A stretch of DNA of 64,000 nucleotides from NCBI GenBank assembly GCA_002633005.1, contig NMRA01000105.1, forward strand, positions 310,001 to 374,000, written 5' to 3'. The position numbers and the translations under genes are program-made. The stretch's first letter is position 1, and every line of letters starts with the position of its first letter. This document shows positions 1 to 12,165 of the stretch, piece after piece. The notes beneath the pieces were generated by a model, which was given only the letters and a program-made list of their open reading frames with translations, was not told the DNA's origin and did no database searches. This stretch comes from Phoronis australis (Eukaryota > Phoronida > Phoronidae).

Positions 1-58
1 TTCTGGTGTGGGAGATGCATGATGGGAATTATGGTTTGGGAGATGCTTGATGAGAATT
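1..58. repeat. Two tandem 29-base units in PMPCB intron
   Basis: Two imperfect copies of a unit containing gggagatgc-tgatg-gaatt start the window. They are intronic, about 90 bases before the first exon seen here. Confidence 0.6.
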
Positions 59-145
59 CTGTTCTGCTTGAAAGCTAACCTTGCGCTGGAATCCTCGCGG
101 TCTCAGCTACATCCATATCTTCACTATATTTGGCTCTGTCTCTAG

Positions 146-275
146 GGCACTTCCAAAAGGTCACAAACTGACCTGGAACTTGAAGTGGAGAACATGGGTG
201 CCCACCTGAACGCTTACACGTCACGTGAACAGACAGTCTACTATGCTAAGTGCTTCTCCAGTGACATCGGCCGAG
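146..275 (+). CDS. PMPCB: PMPCB exon a
   Basis: Acceptor tctag at 141-145, donor gtacgt from 276. Encodes 43 codons plus one base, beginning [18 protein letters not shown], the segment directly after the zinc motif of the M16 peptidase fold. The last base G joins CC of the next exon to make Ala. Confidence 0.95.
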
Positions 276-470
276 GTACGTCAACATCTGCTCTTATGGA
301 ATCACGGATGGACTATCAAAAATACTATTTCCATTAACTCTGCACATGTTTATTGCTTGATTTTTAGGCCATCTTACTTTGATCCTAGTGACTGTTGACT
401 ATTCGGTGAAACAACAGTCTTACCTGTTGTAATGCATATATTCAGGTCATGTGGAACAATTAACAATACG

Positions 471-513
<43 letters not shown>

Positions 514-3500
514 ACGCACCACCTTGCCAGATTATAAAAAAGAATGTATTTTCGTCACTGATCCATCAAGTGAACATGGAGTGACCCATTGACCTCGTCA
601 AGTTGTGTAAAACCTTCATCACTCTTCATCTTGTTTCAGCCGTAGAAATTCTGTCAGATATCCTCACCAACAGCACTCTCGGGGAGCAGGAGATAGAGAG
701 AGAAAGGAGCGTCATCCTACGGGAGATGCAGGTCAGTTCACGCCGCACGCCATCATCAATATATTTGTTGGTTTTGTGTGTATAGATTATAGAACGTAAC
801 TGGACCTTCTCATTTATATTACATTTGAATTGATCAGTAGTTTTATGGTTGACAAGTTGGCATGTCAGAAAATAACACCTGAATGGTTTTGAAACTGTCA
901 CTTGTGGCGGACAACAAATTCTCCTGAGTTGCTGAATTCTCAGTGTAATGTAATGCTGTTATCGATCTTTTTGTGAAATGTGGAAGGTTCCAGTTACTTT
1001 TGTTATTCATTTTGCGTACTCGATTATCCACGAAACTGTGTAATGGTATGAGTGTATCCATTCTCATCTTCCTGCCTTGTTTGTTTAGTCATGGATTCAA
1101 TTCAAGAAAAATTAAATTACACACTTTCCTGTTGTTGAAAAGAGTCACTTCTGAGAAATGTTTTTCCAAATCACTTTTCAGGCTGTGAAGGGCCACTCAC
1201 TTCTTGCCCACGATCAGCACTACTTTTCTCCTGTATTATTCAATTTGTCTGTTGAAATTGTCAGTAAAGGATAATTTTGAATGTGGGTACTCTTGCTCTA
1301 CGCTAGCTGGAGATGTGCTTCATTCAGTCTTTAGATGTCCATCCTTTCGAGAGCTGTATTATGGAAAAGTTGCATTACCTGTGCGAATTAATGGCTTGTT
1401 ATGGCTCTAGTTCTTTCAGTTTTCATCTGATTTGGCTTACTCAGACATATTACCAGTACCAATGGATGCTTCTGCTTTGAAATTCCTTTATTGTCTGTTT
1501 TGTGATGTTTTTCTTCACCTGTGCTCTACTTTTCACAATACACGTTCAGGCTGGATTGCATAAAAATTTGTACTGGATAAATTTAAATTTAATTTTATGT
1601 GAAGCCAAATCATTGTTCAAAAATAGAACAGGGCGCATCATATTGCAACATCATTGGTGTTATCTTGCATGTAAACTTTAATGCAGCCGGGCCCTGGTAA
1701 TTATTACAACTTGCTTTGCTCCCCCTAGAGGCTGTTTTGTGTCTGCTAATATTGCTCCCTCTAGTGGCAGCACTTAAAAAATGACAGTCTATTGTGTCTG
1801 TGCTGCACACAATGATGGTGGTGGGCATATATCAATACATTGCTCTTGTCTCTAGTGTGATATTTGGACAACACAAATCTGGTAATTATCGCATCTTGTG
1901 TGATTTGTAGGAAGTGGAGACTAACTTACAGGAGGTTGTATTTGACCACCTTCACTCCATGGCATACCAAGGGACATCTCTGGGCCGCACCATATTGGGG
2001 CCTTCAGAGAACGTTAAGTAAGTGTGACTAATTGTCACCGTGACATTGCGTCTGTCATTCCAATGGGACATAGTTTGTTACATGGGAATCGGGATAATTT
2101 CTTGACATGTTGATAGTATGTCTATGTCTGTGATGTACCTGCAATTCAAATGAATCGTTGTGAGCAATGAGATGGAATCGCTCACTTCCTGTCCAAACAA
2201 ATCTTTTTACATAAATACTAATAATTTGCCTGTTTCTAGCCTGTATCTGTATTATTTAATGTTAAAGCCTGTTTCAGTGCCATTTCTGAGAACTTATTGT
2301 TTTAAATTATGTTTAGCGCATAGTGGACTCCTGTGTTTTCGTTTTGTGATGTAATAAGTTGCTATTTACTCGTTAACACCAGGGACTGAAGAGAGTTCAT
2401 TGAGGTTTTTTAACAGAAACTTTTGTTATCACTATCTTAATTAGTATCAGTGTTGCAATTTTGGTGTGGCTGAATTAGGGCTGCCATTTGCTAATGCATC
2501 TGATGTTTACCAGTATGAATACTGAAAAAGTTCTGTTCCAATCTTTAGGTCTATCACTCGGGCTGACCTGGTAGAGTATATCACTAACCATTACAAAGGT
2601 CCTCGTGTGGTGCTGTCCGCAGCCGGAGGAGTAGACCACGACCAGCTAGTCTCTCTGGCCCAGCAGCACTTTGGCACACTCAGCGCCACCTATGAGAACG
2701 AGATCCCCGACGTACAGGTCTGCCGATACACTGGCAGCGACATTCGCGTCCGCGATGATGACATGCCACTCGCTCACGTGGCCATCGCCGTGGAGGGCAC
2801 TGGCTGGGCCAACGGAGATAACATCCCCCTGATGGTGGCCAACACCCTAATCGGCTCCTGGGACCGGTCGTGTGGTGGTGGACCCAACTTGGCTAGTCGC
2901 CTGGCTGCGGCCAGTGCCGACGGTAACCTCTGTCACAGCTTTCAGTCATTCAACACATGTTACACTGACACTGGTTTATGGTAAGTATGTCTTGACTTAT
3001 CAATCTCCATCACTTTACATCTGTGTAATAGTTAATTACTGGTTTGAAATATGACCAATTAAAGCTGCTTTCAAAAATCGATCTAGATATCCTGCTGTTA
3101 GCAAACTCGTCCTTATTCAGAGTAGGGTTGATTTTTTTGGCTTTGGAAGAGTTGGTAGTTTCTTGTTTTGGCGGTCAGTCTCAATGAGTTTGCTTGACTC
3201 AACGCGTCGTTCTATTTGCTGAGCATTGATGGCCTCTCAATTCTTCCCAGGCTCAGAAATCACTTTTATGCTGTGTAAGGAACACATTAATACAGTTCCA
3301 CAATTATGAATGGTGTACATCAAAATATAATCTGTTATGGCATGAGGCATGTTCAGGGCAGCTTTAAAGGATCGAGTAAATCTAGTATGTGAACCCATGT
3401 GTTGGCTGGTCACATGCTAAACCTGCTTTACTTGTAATTAAGCGTCTGTAGTGCAAGAGGCTACTACATTTAGAAACTGATAGTTTTGAGTAATATTTTC

Positions 3501-6268
3501 AAACCACTCCGAGTAGATTAGTTTGTGTGAAAATGATGTTGATAAGGCTAGTCTGTGTGAAAAGGATGTTGATTAAGCTTTTAAAGCTGAGACAATAGCG
3601 GATTTCACATTTCTTAAAGGAATAAATACATATGGTCATTCATTCGTTCACTTGAAACCAGTATCTGACATTAAGGAGTATTAGGAGTTCTTCATTGTGG
3701 TCACTAATGAGGTTAGTGATCTAACTGTGTGTGTGTGAAGCGTTAAAGCAGGGAACATCAAAGTGCCTTCACTTCTGTTCATTGAGACGACGTTTGTTGA
3801 TAAGGAAAACATTCACAGAGTTAATGCCCTTAGACTTCTACATGCTGTAATGTGTTTTGAAACTGCAATAATGTTAACCAGCGTATCAATTACTCATCAA
3901 GATCATAAAAATTCATTGGTTCATTCTAGACTGTGTGTATTTTTTACTCTTTTAGAATTTGGGACTTAATATTAGACTCCATTTTGGTGACCAAATATTG
4001 TCGCTTCTTTCAATTATTAGTTTTTTAACTGCTGATTAGATGGAAATTGTCCCAGTGTGTGAGCCCGACCAGTTAGACTCTGTGGCGTTCAACATCTCAT
4101 AAACATTTCTGCGTCCACCCAGGGGTGTCTACGCGATGTGTTGGCCTGACCCCTTTTAGACACCATGGCGTTCAACATCTCATTAACATATCTACCACCT
4201 CCCCAGGGTGTTTTCACAGTGTGTGAGCCTGATCAGTTAGGCATTGTGTTTAAGATCTCATTAACATGTGGTTTATAGTGAAACCAAAACCTCACATCAA
4301 TAGGTCTTTGCTTACTGATGCACTAATCTTAAAGTTTGTGCTCATGTTTTGGTCAAAAACAAATGTGATTAACATATTTGCCTCCTCCCCAGGGGTGTCT
4401 AACGGTGTGTGAGCCCAACCAGTTAGATCCCGTAGTGTTTAACATCTCATTAACATATTTGCCTCCTCCCCAGGGGTGTCTACATGGTTTGTGAGCCTGA
4501 CCAGTTAGACACCATGTTGTTCAACATCCAGCAGGAGTGGATGAGGCTGTGCATGAATGTGACTGAGTTTGAGGTGCAGCGGGCCAAGAACCTGCTCAAG
4601 ACCAACATGCTGCTCCAGTTGGATGGGTCTACGCCCATCTGTGAGGACATTGGCAGGTACGTACACACACTGGGTGTGGATGTGAAGAGCGCGTCTGTAG
4701 GATTTGTATTTTCCATTATTCCTCAGGGTAGTGAAGTTGCCAAGTCTATGCATAGTTGGTTTACATTTGATGGTATTGTGTGTTTTCTTAATTTCACACG
4801 GTGACAAAAAACCCTCTGCTAAACTTTGAAATACCCTGTCTAACTCGGGACACACTATATGGTTGTGAACTAAGCCATTAATGTACCTTTGCAAATTGTT
4901 GTTCTTAATATTTACGTATGTATTGTTTTTCTTAATGTGTACGTGTGTAAATTGTTGTTCTCAATATGTGCGTTTGTGCTGACATCTGCACAGTTTTGAC
5001 TTCAACTCTGTGCCACAATAAGGTATTGTTTGAGTGCACTTTAGAGGGCGCTGTCTCTGTGTTGTCATTGCACTCCTGCCTCACTGACCCTGGTCCCTAT
5101 GTTATGTAGGAAGAATATAGTGAGACTTCAAACACTTAAATTTTACCATGTCTTAAAATGAGCATGTAAATGTGATACAGTAAAACTGGTGCAAGTCACA
5201 TTTTGCCTACCTCCACGATACTGTTGTTCTTGTACGTGCAGTCAACCTTCAGATAAGTTGGATTTTGCCGTACGTGTGTAAAATATCTCGGTCTGACTAG
5301 ATCCAACTTGTGCCAGTTGTCCTGTATATAATCTTTATACTATTTAACTAGTGATGGTGTACTTGAAATTGTAAACAATGGATTGCTATTATTCTTATTT
5401 TCAATTTTAGACAAATCCTTTGCTATGGACGGCGTGTGCCCCTACCTGAACTGGAGGCCAGAATTGATGCGGTCAACGCTGACATGATCAAGAAAGTGTG
5501 TATGAAATACATTTATGACCAGTGTCCCACCGTGGCTGCAGTAGGTAAGTGCAGGCTGTGTCCAGTCTGTCAGATGTCAAATTTTGCTCAAAAATCATGA
5601 TACAGGACTGTACATTATGTGGCACAAAGTGAAGTGAAGCAGTGGGTGAAGTGAAGGCTTGTATGGCCATTGAAAGACCTTCAGCAATTTTGTGCTACCA
5701 AAGGGCAAACATATTCTGTGAGATTTCCGTCCATACCGCATGATAACGTGCCTAATTTATAACGTACGCTCAGAAGTATTTCATTCCACAAGTCCTGTGG
5801 CAAATTTATTGCGTAGTTGTTGCAGCGAACATCAGTAAAAACGAACATATTAGACATGGGGAGATTGGCTGTGACTCTGTTCGACTGTATTTAGGGTACC
5901 AGTCCTGGTCATAATCTAAGTCTTGGAACTGTACTTGAAAACTATGGCTTGTGATGTTGCTGCTGAAACGCTGCAAAGCCCCACCATCGTACCCCAGCTA
6001 AATGAAGTGTTGATCAAACGTCACCTCATTGTTGCTTTTTTTGCATTAATTTTTAGTTGTACAGATCATGGAATTTTTGTGGTGTGATCAAAGTATTGAA
6101 AAGTGGACGTCTTTTTCTTGGAAACTTAAAAGTTGAATACAAATGAAATCATTATTGAATGAAGATGTCTTAAAAATGGTGTCTCCTATTTGCTACTCTG
6201 CAGGTCCCGTGGAAGGTCTACCAGAATACAACAGAATTAGAAGTGGCATGTGGTTGATGAGGTTTTAA
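146..6268 (+). CDS. PMPCB: Mitochondrial processing peptidase beta subunit, 3' part of gene (7 exons)
   Basis: PMPCB is the catalytic subunit of the matrix peptidase that removes presequences from imported mitochondrial proteins, working as a heterodimer with PMPCA. Joining 146-275, 640-731, 1911-2017, 2549-2980, 4474-4656, 5411-5544 and 6204-6268 gives 1143 nt, 380 residues plus TAA, with all phases consistent and GT-AG introns. The protein follows the M16 family along its length (for example [53 protein letters not shown]). The inverted zinc motif HxxEH and the targeting peptide lie in exons before base 1; the third zinc ligand, the Glu of ILREM, is at 723-725. The length after the zinc motif matches the vertebrate enzyme, so the C-terminus is complete. 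Symbol assignment is from memory of the family; beta rather than alpha is supported by the absence of a glycine-rich loop and by overall similarity. Confidence 0.96.
470..511. repeat. (CA)n microsatellite in PMPCB intron
   Basis: An almost pure CA run with a short CGCG interruption at its left edge. Confidence 0.95.
640..731 (+). CDS. PMPCB: PMPCB exon b (third zinc ligand)
   Basis: Acceptor tttcag, donor gtcagt. Encodes [20 protein letters not shown] and then [10 protein letters not shown]. Counting 76 residues from the expected second zinc His, the Glu at 723-725 is the third zinc ligand. Ends in phase 0. Confidence 0.95.
1204..1410 (+). mobile_element. LINE fossil: zinc-finger tail of a reverse transcriptase
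   Basis: The open frame contains a C-x3-C-x8-H-x4-C pattern (Cys codons at 1282 and 1294, His at 1321, Cys at 1336) followed by PSFREL. This resembles the Cys-His tail found after the reverse-transcriptase domain of many non-LTR retrotransposons. It lies in a PMPCB intron in the same orientation as the gene. Only the tail is recognisable, and the assignment rests on spacing and the FRCPSF segment. Confidence 0.45.
1911..2017 (+). CDS. PMPCB: PMPCB exon c
   Basis: Acceptor ttgtag, donor gtaagt. Encodes [20 protein letters not shown] and [15 protein letters not shown], the conserved helix-loop after the zinc site of MPP-beta. Ends with AA, completed by G of the next exon to Lys. Confidence 0.95.
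2549..2980 (+). CDS. PMPCB: PMPCB exon d (domain linker and second half)
   Basis: Acceptor ctttag, donor gtaagt. At 432 nt it is the largest exon, covering [20 protein letters not shown] through [15 protein letters not shown]. Contains the conserved [12 protein letters not shown] and NLCHSFQSF segments. GC-rich relative to its AT-rich introns, as expected for constrained coding sequence. Confidence 0.96.
4049..4470 (+). repeat. PMPCB: Tandem decayed copies of the intron/exon e junction of PMPCB
   Basis: Units made of an intron tail (aacatctcattaacatat), a pyrimidine tract with cccag, and about 60 bases matching the start of exon e. Acceptor-like AGs fall at 4121-4122, 4205-4206 and 4391-4392, then the real one at 4472-4473; a partial unit starts at 4051. 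Spacing is 84, 186 (one unit interrupted by about 100 bases) and 81. The exon-derived parts have point changes and frameshifts (ggcctgacccc for gagcctgacca). Confidence 0.9.
4474..4656 (+). CDS. PMPCB: PMPCB exon e
   Basis: Acceptor ctccccag at 4466-4473, donor gtacgt. Encodes [20 protein letters not shown], then EWMRLC and [20 protein letters not shown]. Several decayed copies of its first 60 bases with their own acceptors precede it in the intron (see repeat at 4049-4470); only this copy runs on into the full exon. Confidence 0.95.
5411..5544 (+). CDS. PMPCB: PMPCB exon f
   Basis: Acceptor attttag, donor gtaagt. Encodes [20 protein letters not shown], then [20 protein letters not shown] and VAAV. 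One base in phase at each edge (starts completing AGA, ends with G of GGT). Confidence 0.95.
6204..6268 (+). CDS. PMPCB: PMPCB terminal coding exon
   Basis: Acceptor tctgcag. Encodes [20 protein letters not shown] and a TAA stop at 6266-6268. The end matches the usual C-terminus of MPP-beta, so no further coding exon is needed. Confidence 0.94.
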
Positions 6269-6554
6269 CTGGCCAATAGGTGGAGCCTGCGTCTGGTGTT
6301 ATTTATATCCTAGTTACCCTTGTGTGATGATGTGCAGGATGCTGTAGGAGGTGGATGAAAAAGTGGAATAGAGATGACATTTGAATACAGTGAAAATGTG
6401 TCCTGTTTTGAATTCTAAAAATGTTGAAATAGCGCAAAACAAATTTCCTACCATAGATGAAGAATTCAGTGTTGTTGCTTTTCTCAATTTCATCAAAGTT
6501 CACGTATATGCTGCCAAGTCACACATTTTCTTCTGTAGTTTCTTGAACATATGT

Positions 6555-6560
6555 AATAAA
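6555..6560 (+). promoter_or_regulatory. PMPCB: Probable PMPCB polyadenylation signal AATAAA
   Basis: A canonical AATAAA lies 287 bases after the PMPCB stop and is followed by a T/GT-rich stretch (about 6572-6600) that could serve as the downstream element. This gives a 3' UTR of about 310 bases. Confidence 0.6.
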
Positions 6561-6590
6561 TTTTAATATTATTCCTTGTGTTTTCATGTT

Positions 6591-8930
6591 AATGTTGTCT
6601 GATAGATAGCAGAATGTCCCTTGAGCTCCAGGTATTGAAAATTATTTCTGGAAGCTGACCCACCTAAGACATTTGGGAATGGAGGTTCATGTATTAACAG
6701 TTGGGTCAAGAATTATAATTTTAGTGGATTCTTTGATTTCTCAGTAGATGATGCAAATTATCCCGTTTGAGGCCTTGCGTTTTGTAGCTACACAGGTACC
6801 TAAATTATGTTTTAATGTGTTGAGACCTAACCTGTTGGTGTAAAGAAAAAGGTAAACGATATTCGCACTCTACATTTGAAGCTTGGGACTTCTACGGGCA
6901 TGGAGACGACTTCTGGTATTATTGCGTTGATGCTGGGTTGCTCTGATGGCTGTTCTCAGCGGGATTTCTCTTGGGTCTGTCTCACACCGTCAAAACGCAT
7001 TAGGAATTTAGGTCTGGTTAAAATATTTGTTAAAGATGAATTGCCTGGAGATTTAGTTGTGAAAAAGTGAAATTCGAAAGGCATGTTGTGGCTCCAGCTA
7101 ATATCAAGAAGTCAAATACCTATATAATTATAAGTTCCTTAGGCCTCACTGCAGGGGTCAATGCAATTTTTTGAGCAAGTAGAAAAAAATATTTGAATTT
7201 ATGCCCACAGTATACCATAGTGCTATGTGGTGATTTTAAAAACCACACGGCTTATGAAAGTGATTTTGCGAAATAGGATGATTCAGAATTTCGTCATTAA
7301 TGACTTGCCATGAAAAACCATAATTACCTATGCCTTTACTTATAACACCGCTTGTCGGTTTTCAATGTTTTCAATTAGAGCGTCCTTTTATATGCGCCTA
7401 CATTAACATATTTATATGTGGGTGCATACCGCCATCATCTCTGTCCCGCGTACGCTGCTGAAACTTGTAAATACCTTGCAGGATCTTAAGATTTGCCAGA
7501 TGTGTATCAACAAAGTATACGACGACGGATTTCGGGCCGATCCGACTACCGCTCTGCCCCTGGTGGCAACCTGAATCCATGCAAACTGGTGTATTTTTTG
7601 CTTAGATATGTTTTGAAGACTTGTTAAACCTGGAACATGGCCAATTTTGTGAGCAAGAGTGGTCACAAAATTGAGACGAATTGGGTGTTTTTTTTTTTTA
7701 AATACAGAGAGTTGACGCAACAAATTTTCATTTTTGGAGTTAAGTCAATTCGAGAGATAATAATATGACACCTAATTTCTAAATTCATGCAAGCCATGTT
7801 TCCAGATTGCTGGATTTTGCCTGATTCTTCTGTGCAGGCACTCTTCAAACATTCACTTCAATTTTTTTAGAATAATTGTCAAGATATATTCGAAACAGTT
7901 GTATCATGCACACGGAATACAGATACAACGAATGTTTGCCTTAACTTTCATTTTAAACAAATTTATCCCACTGCCTTTTGGAAACCGAAATGGTAGGAAT
8001 TCTAACAGTAATGGTTGATAACTAAAATGAAAAATCCTGGCATGCAATTGTTCTAGGCTTTGGTGACTGGTTAACACAAAAATGTTTACGCTAATATGAT
8101 CATCTGTATTTCTAAAAAACATTTCAGACGGCACGGGTCTGATCGGTCGAAATTTTTTAACAATTCTAGTCCACTTTTTGCGAGTTCGAGATTATATTTG
8201 ATGACCTCTTGATTCGAGTAAAAACTCAAGATTTCTAGTAAAAACTCGAAATTTTTACTACAGACGTTAGGTACAGTAAGTACTCGAATACAGAAAAAGG
8301 ATGCTCATTTTGAGTTCTCTTTGCCACTGGTGCAGACATAATTATTCAACAGAGTTTGCCAAACGTAAAATTGTTGGCGACCAATGATTGTGGCTGAAAT
8401 GAGAGCGGGCAAGCTGGAGGCACTGCATGAACATGAGGCAGGGAGAGGGGAGCCGGGCAAGCCTAAAACTCAAATGAATTTCTAACAGCGGAAAGTTGAA
8501 CAGGGGGTAGCCCTGTTGTGCGCTTCATGGATATGATAACGCCCAGCCCTAATAGTTAGCCTATCCCCAACCTAAACCATATTTTTCTACATCAGTAAAA
8601 TAAAGTCCACGATAGACAAATTTCTAGGCATGGGGTTTTGTAGCCTATGAGTGCAACATTTCCAGAGACGCATTAATGATATCACGCTTTTTAAAATTTT
8701 GATGCAGTGTGAAGTTGTTTCCCGCCAATGCGAATGTTCTGAGGCATATCACACTGCCCAACTCTTGCCGCAAGGAGGCGCCCTTAATTAATAGAGTCAA
8801 ATTTGTTGTTTTAAAAAGCTGTTAGAAAAGACCAAAATGTTGACCAAATTCACTACTGGATGATGTTGATAATTACCACAAAAATGAAATACAAATAACA
8901 TGTTGCTCAAAACACTAAGGAAATGCTAAG
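6591..8930. other. Intergenic sequence after PMPCB, no gene recognised
   Basis: AT-rich, with stops in all frames apart from short open stretches. A 64-codon open frame at 6876-7070 has no features I recognise. The region 8205-8260 contains two short near-identical units around agtaaaaactcga. No coding gene can be supported. Confidence 0.6.
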
Positions 8931-8932
8931 GC

Positions 8933-9050
8933 AATGGTAATGGTCACCTTCAGGGGCCTCGTATTTTGATAACCAATGTTTTCCAATGAATAACAGGCAT
9001 CATACTGGTTCTACAAAGAGAAAGAGGGGGGGCGGGGGGCTTTTTGCTGA
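8933..9050. mobile_element. Palindromic MITE, copy 1 of family TTGGTAATRGT (degraded)
   Basis: Core tttgataacc..tgttttcc..tgaataacaggcatca..ctggttct is shared with the better preserved copies at 49203-49320 and 61033-61150. The left flank caatggtaatggtcacc matches the terminal repeat of the latter. The right end is lost in a G-rich run. Confidence 0.55.
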
Positions 9051-9059
9051 CATTTAATT

Positions 9060-10290
9060 CCCCGTAAATAATGACTGCATAGTTGTGTTATCGGAAAGGT
9101 TAAATTTTCCATAAAGCCTCCCACCAATAACTGTGCCTACTCACAAAAGGGTGATATTTCATCTTATTGGCTATACAAAAGGGTGGGTATAGTCCTAATT
9201 TCACAGCACCCCCTCAGAAATAGTTGAATACCTCGCACGACGGGTGTCAAGGGCATTGTTGAATGGCACCATCAACAACGATAATGTCAGTTATGCTATT
9301 GCTAGACTGTACCATTGACTGTATTTCCATACTCCTAACAACTATTAGCAGTACTAGTGTGCTAGTATAGTATGCAATGGCAATGAATAGCAGTATTTCA
9401 TCGCATATTCTTGACTGACCCAGTAGTTCAACCGTCATGGTATTCACGGGACGTACATGTATCTGTGTACACAGTGAATGCATGTCGCGTAGCTTTATTG
9501 ATTACTGATAAAAAATAACCATAGCACTGTTCCATATAATACCGAACATATTGAAGGTACGGTTCTTTGGTTCCACAAAAACTTAGTATTTTCAAATGGA
9601 ACCCAGGAATACACATAGTCTCGTATTTGTATTAACAGCGTAACTAGTGTTACAGACTGCTTTTTGTTGATTGATTCTTCTGCGCTTGTCTAGAGCGCTA
9701 CCTATGTTTGGTGTGCTTCAGGCTTTTTGACACTGTATTACCTGCATGCAGTGTATAAAGTTGGCGTGTGCCACACGTTGGTAAAATGCATATCGTCTGC
9801 AATGAAAAGGGCATATTCTATCAACATAATCTGTTTTCGAATCCCCACCGGTTTCAACTAATAAGTCGTGGTTTCCACAACGAATACTCGACGTAGTTTG
9901 GATAAATAGTACACGCTGCAAACTAAATTGAATGCATGGCCAGGAGCGTGAGAGGGGGTGGACAGGAGGGCCAGCAGCCTCGGTTTCGTGGCAGTTCAGG
10001 ATGCCCGCCGGTGAAGGAAAAAACATGAAAACAGCACAATAAATAACAAAAGTTCCAAATGTTTGGACTGGTCGGCCTCAGTCGGACAAGGAAGAAACCC
10101 ACGTGCATGTGACTGTTGACAGTTGGTAAAAGAAGAGACTACAATGTGGATAACGCAGCTCTGTATATCATGCAACACCGTTGGGCTGCGGGCATTTTGA
10201 ACAACAAAATAAATGTTCTAAACGAAAACTAATTTGTCAGTGGCATCCTTGCCCGAAAAATAGCCGCGTATCATCCGGTCAAAACTGTAG
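9060..10290. other. Intergenic, no gene recognised
   Basis: Mixed composition. Minus-strand open frames up to about 100 codons (9718-10026) show no domain, no start context and no homologous partner. Nothing that I can name. Confidence 0.5.
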
Positions 10291-10295
10291 TATTA

Positions 10296-11297
10296 CAGTG
10301 GCGGATCTAGGATATCACAAGGGGGGGCCCAACATTTTGTCCGGCTGTAAGCATTTGCGCAAACTGAACCACGATTGTAGATGCGCATAGCACCGAATGG
10401 GGGAAGGTCGGCAGGGGGGCTTGCTCAGGAAATTTTTCTGTTTTTACCTCTAAAAATCAAGCATTTTCCTTGTTTCCTGAAGTATTATCCAAGAAAAAAC
10501 ACACGGAGAACATGTCAAACAGGAAAAACAGAGGTACCAAAGACTCGAACTCACGACCTACCGGGTAGCGAGCGCGTGCGTTACCACTACACCACCACGA
10601 CTTAACTGCTAATAACACACTAAAAGACTTACTTGTTTATGGTCCACAGCGTTTGCGCGCGAAACCTACTTCTTTTCGTAATGCTTATTACACGTTTTAT
10701 ATTTTGTGCCATCGATTCTTAACAAATTTGTCGTATTTAAAATAGCCTTCAAATGTCCAAAAGACCAAATCCGTTTTTCGTGTTGGCAATAATGACGGGA
10801 TTGCTTTGGAAATCGTCTTAAGTTAAGGTTTGACAAAGAGAGTATTGCGAGTTTCTGAGTGATTCACTACGGCTTCGATTAAAATTCACATCTTACCAGC
10901 AGCTTCTGTTTTTTCATCGTCACTCAGGTTCCATTCTCTTTAAAAAATGAAGTAATTTTCTTCATTGCACAGTGAAGAAGACGATGGAAACGGAGTCGTA
11001 GTGCGCAGCGCCACTGCCGGTCGCCTTGGATATCGCGGGAGAGCCTATACTTACCCATAGTTCCGTTATGAATGTGCCGTGTTCCGAATTTGACGCTTGA
11101 AATTGGGTTTGAGCCCCCCCCCCCCAAACCACTAAAACTGCACACATTTAAATCTTGTTTCATCCGTATAATTTTAATTACCGGGGTTAATTAATAAACT
11201 CACCATTTCCCTACGCTCTTACTGTGTTATTTTTTTTGCGGCAGCCAAGGGGGGGGGGGGGCCGGGCCCCCTGGGCCCCCCCCTAAATCCGCATATG
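10296..11297. mobile_element. Non-autonomous DNA transposon, family CAGTGGCGGATC, long copy
   Basis: The left end begins CAGTGGCGGATCTAGG; the right end, read on the other strand, begins CATATGCGGATTTAGG (13 of 16 positions agree). It is flanked by TATTA at 10291-10295 and 11298-11302, a 5-bp target duplication. G- or C-homopolymer tracts lie just inside both ends. Length is about 1.0 kb and it encodes no transposase. A and G at positions 2 and 5 of the terminus are typical of hAT elements, but assignment to a superfamily is inference. Shorter relatives are at 19418-19589 and 19789-20101. Confidence 0.8.
10534..10602 (-). repeat. tRNA-derived sequence inside the transposon
   Basis: Read on the minus strand it has a box A-like ggtgtagtggtaacgc and, about 30 bases on, a box B-like gagttcgagtc. 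The acceptor stem and the T stem do not pair, so it is not a functional tRNA. It looks like the tRNA-derived head of a SINE captured inside the DNA element. Confidence 0.5.
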
Positions 11298-11302
11298 TAT
11301 TA

Positions 11303-12020
11303 AAGCTGGTGGATCCTACTTGTACTGTAGGCCTACTCCAAGGATAAGTTTACGCAAATGCACTTTTTCAATCGTACTCCTTAAAACTCGTACTTCTGAG
11401 TCATGACATTGTGATGGACATATCACTTTATCAAATAATTCAAATCCGGGCAGTTGCACTGGAAAACTTTCAACGTTTGTAAAGCATATGCGTCCCTATC
11501 TTGCGTGAAACAAGGTATAACGCTTATGATCTCAACGAAGAAAAGTAAGTGACAATATTATTAAAAACAAAGAGATTTTTCAACTTCGACATGCTTTGAC
11601 GTCTATGGTAAGGAATATTATGAAACAAATTTTATCAGTGTAAACCCTTAGTTCGATTTTTTAGACAATGTCGTCATTGACTTGTGTACAGTTTGAGTCT
11701 TGTGTTTATTTATGTACGTGTAATAGTTTTACCACTGAATAGTTTCATAAGGTTGATAGAGTTGATTAGTAGTTTCTTTTTTTCTCGAGTAAGAACATAT
11801 TTACCCTTGACATTTTCGGCTCCTATCAGCTACCATCTTTCGAACCTGTTGAGTTTGAAAGTAATCTAAGATCTAGACAGATAGAGAGTCAATCTTGGTC
11901 AGGAAAGTGGATCAGTAATGAACAGGGACGATTGTGGTAATACGTTGTCTAAAATTTAGAACAGCCGGATCACCACGCTACCAAGCGTCCAATAACTTCC
12001 GGAATTGATGGCTGCTGATA
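11303..12020. other. Intergenic, no gene recognised
   Basis: Non-repetitive by eye. A 61-codon open frame at 11684-11869 has no recognisable feature. Confidence 0.5.
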
Positions 12021-12165
12021 GTAACCTGGTTCCCGGGCCTCACAAGCTGACGTCACGGATTGCTTGTGAAGGCGCAGACCTCAACCAACCTCGTAGTCTC
12101 CTACACAGACCCACGAGATCAAGCAATCCGTGACGTCAGCTTGTGAGGCCCGGGAACCAGGTTAC
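12021..12165. repeat. Perfect 46-bp inverted repeat (long hairpin) with CRE palindrome in the arms
   Basis: Bases 12021-12066 are the exact reverse complement of 12120-12165, with a 53-base loop. Each arm contains TGACGTCA. A second, overlapping inverted repeat pairs 12095-12111 (in the loop) with 12176-12192 outside the arm (16 of 17). The structure could come from a fold-back element or give a double-stranded hairpin RNA if transcribed. It lies about 400 bases upstream of the small open frame at 12559. Confidence 0.9.

Noticed and set aside
6876-7070. 64-codon open frame after PMPCB
   Set aside because: No similarity I recognise and no splice or start context that distinguishes it from chance.
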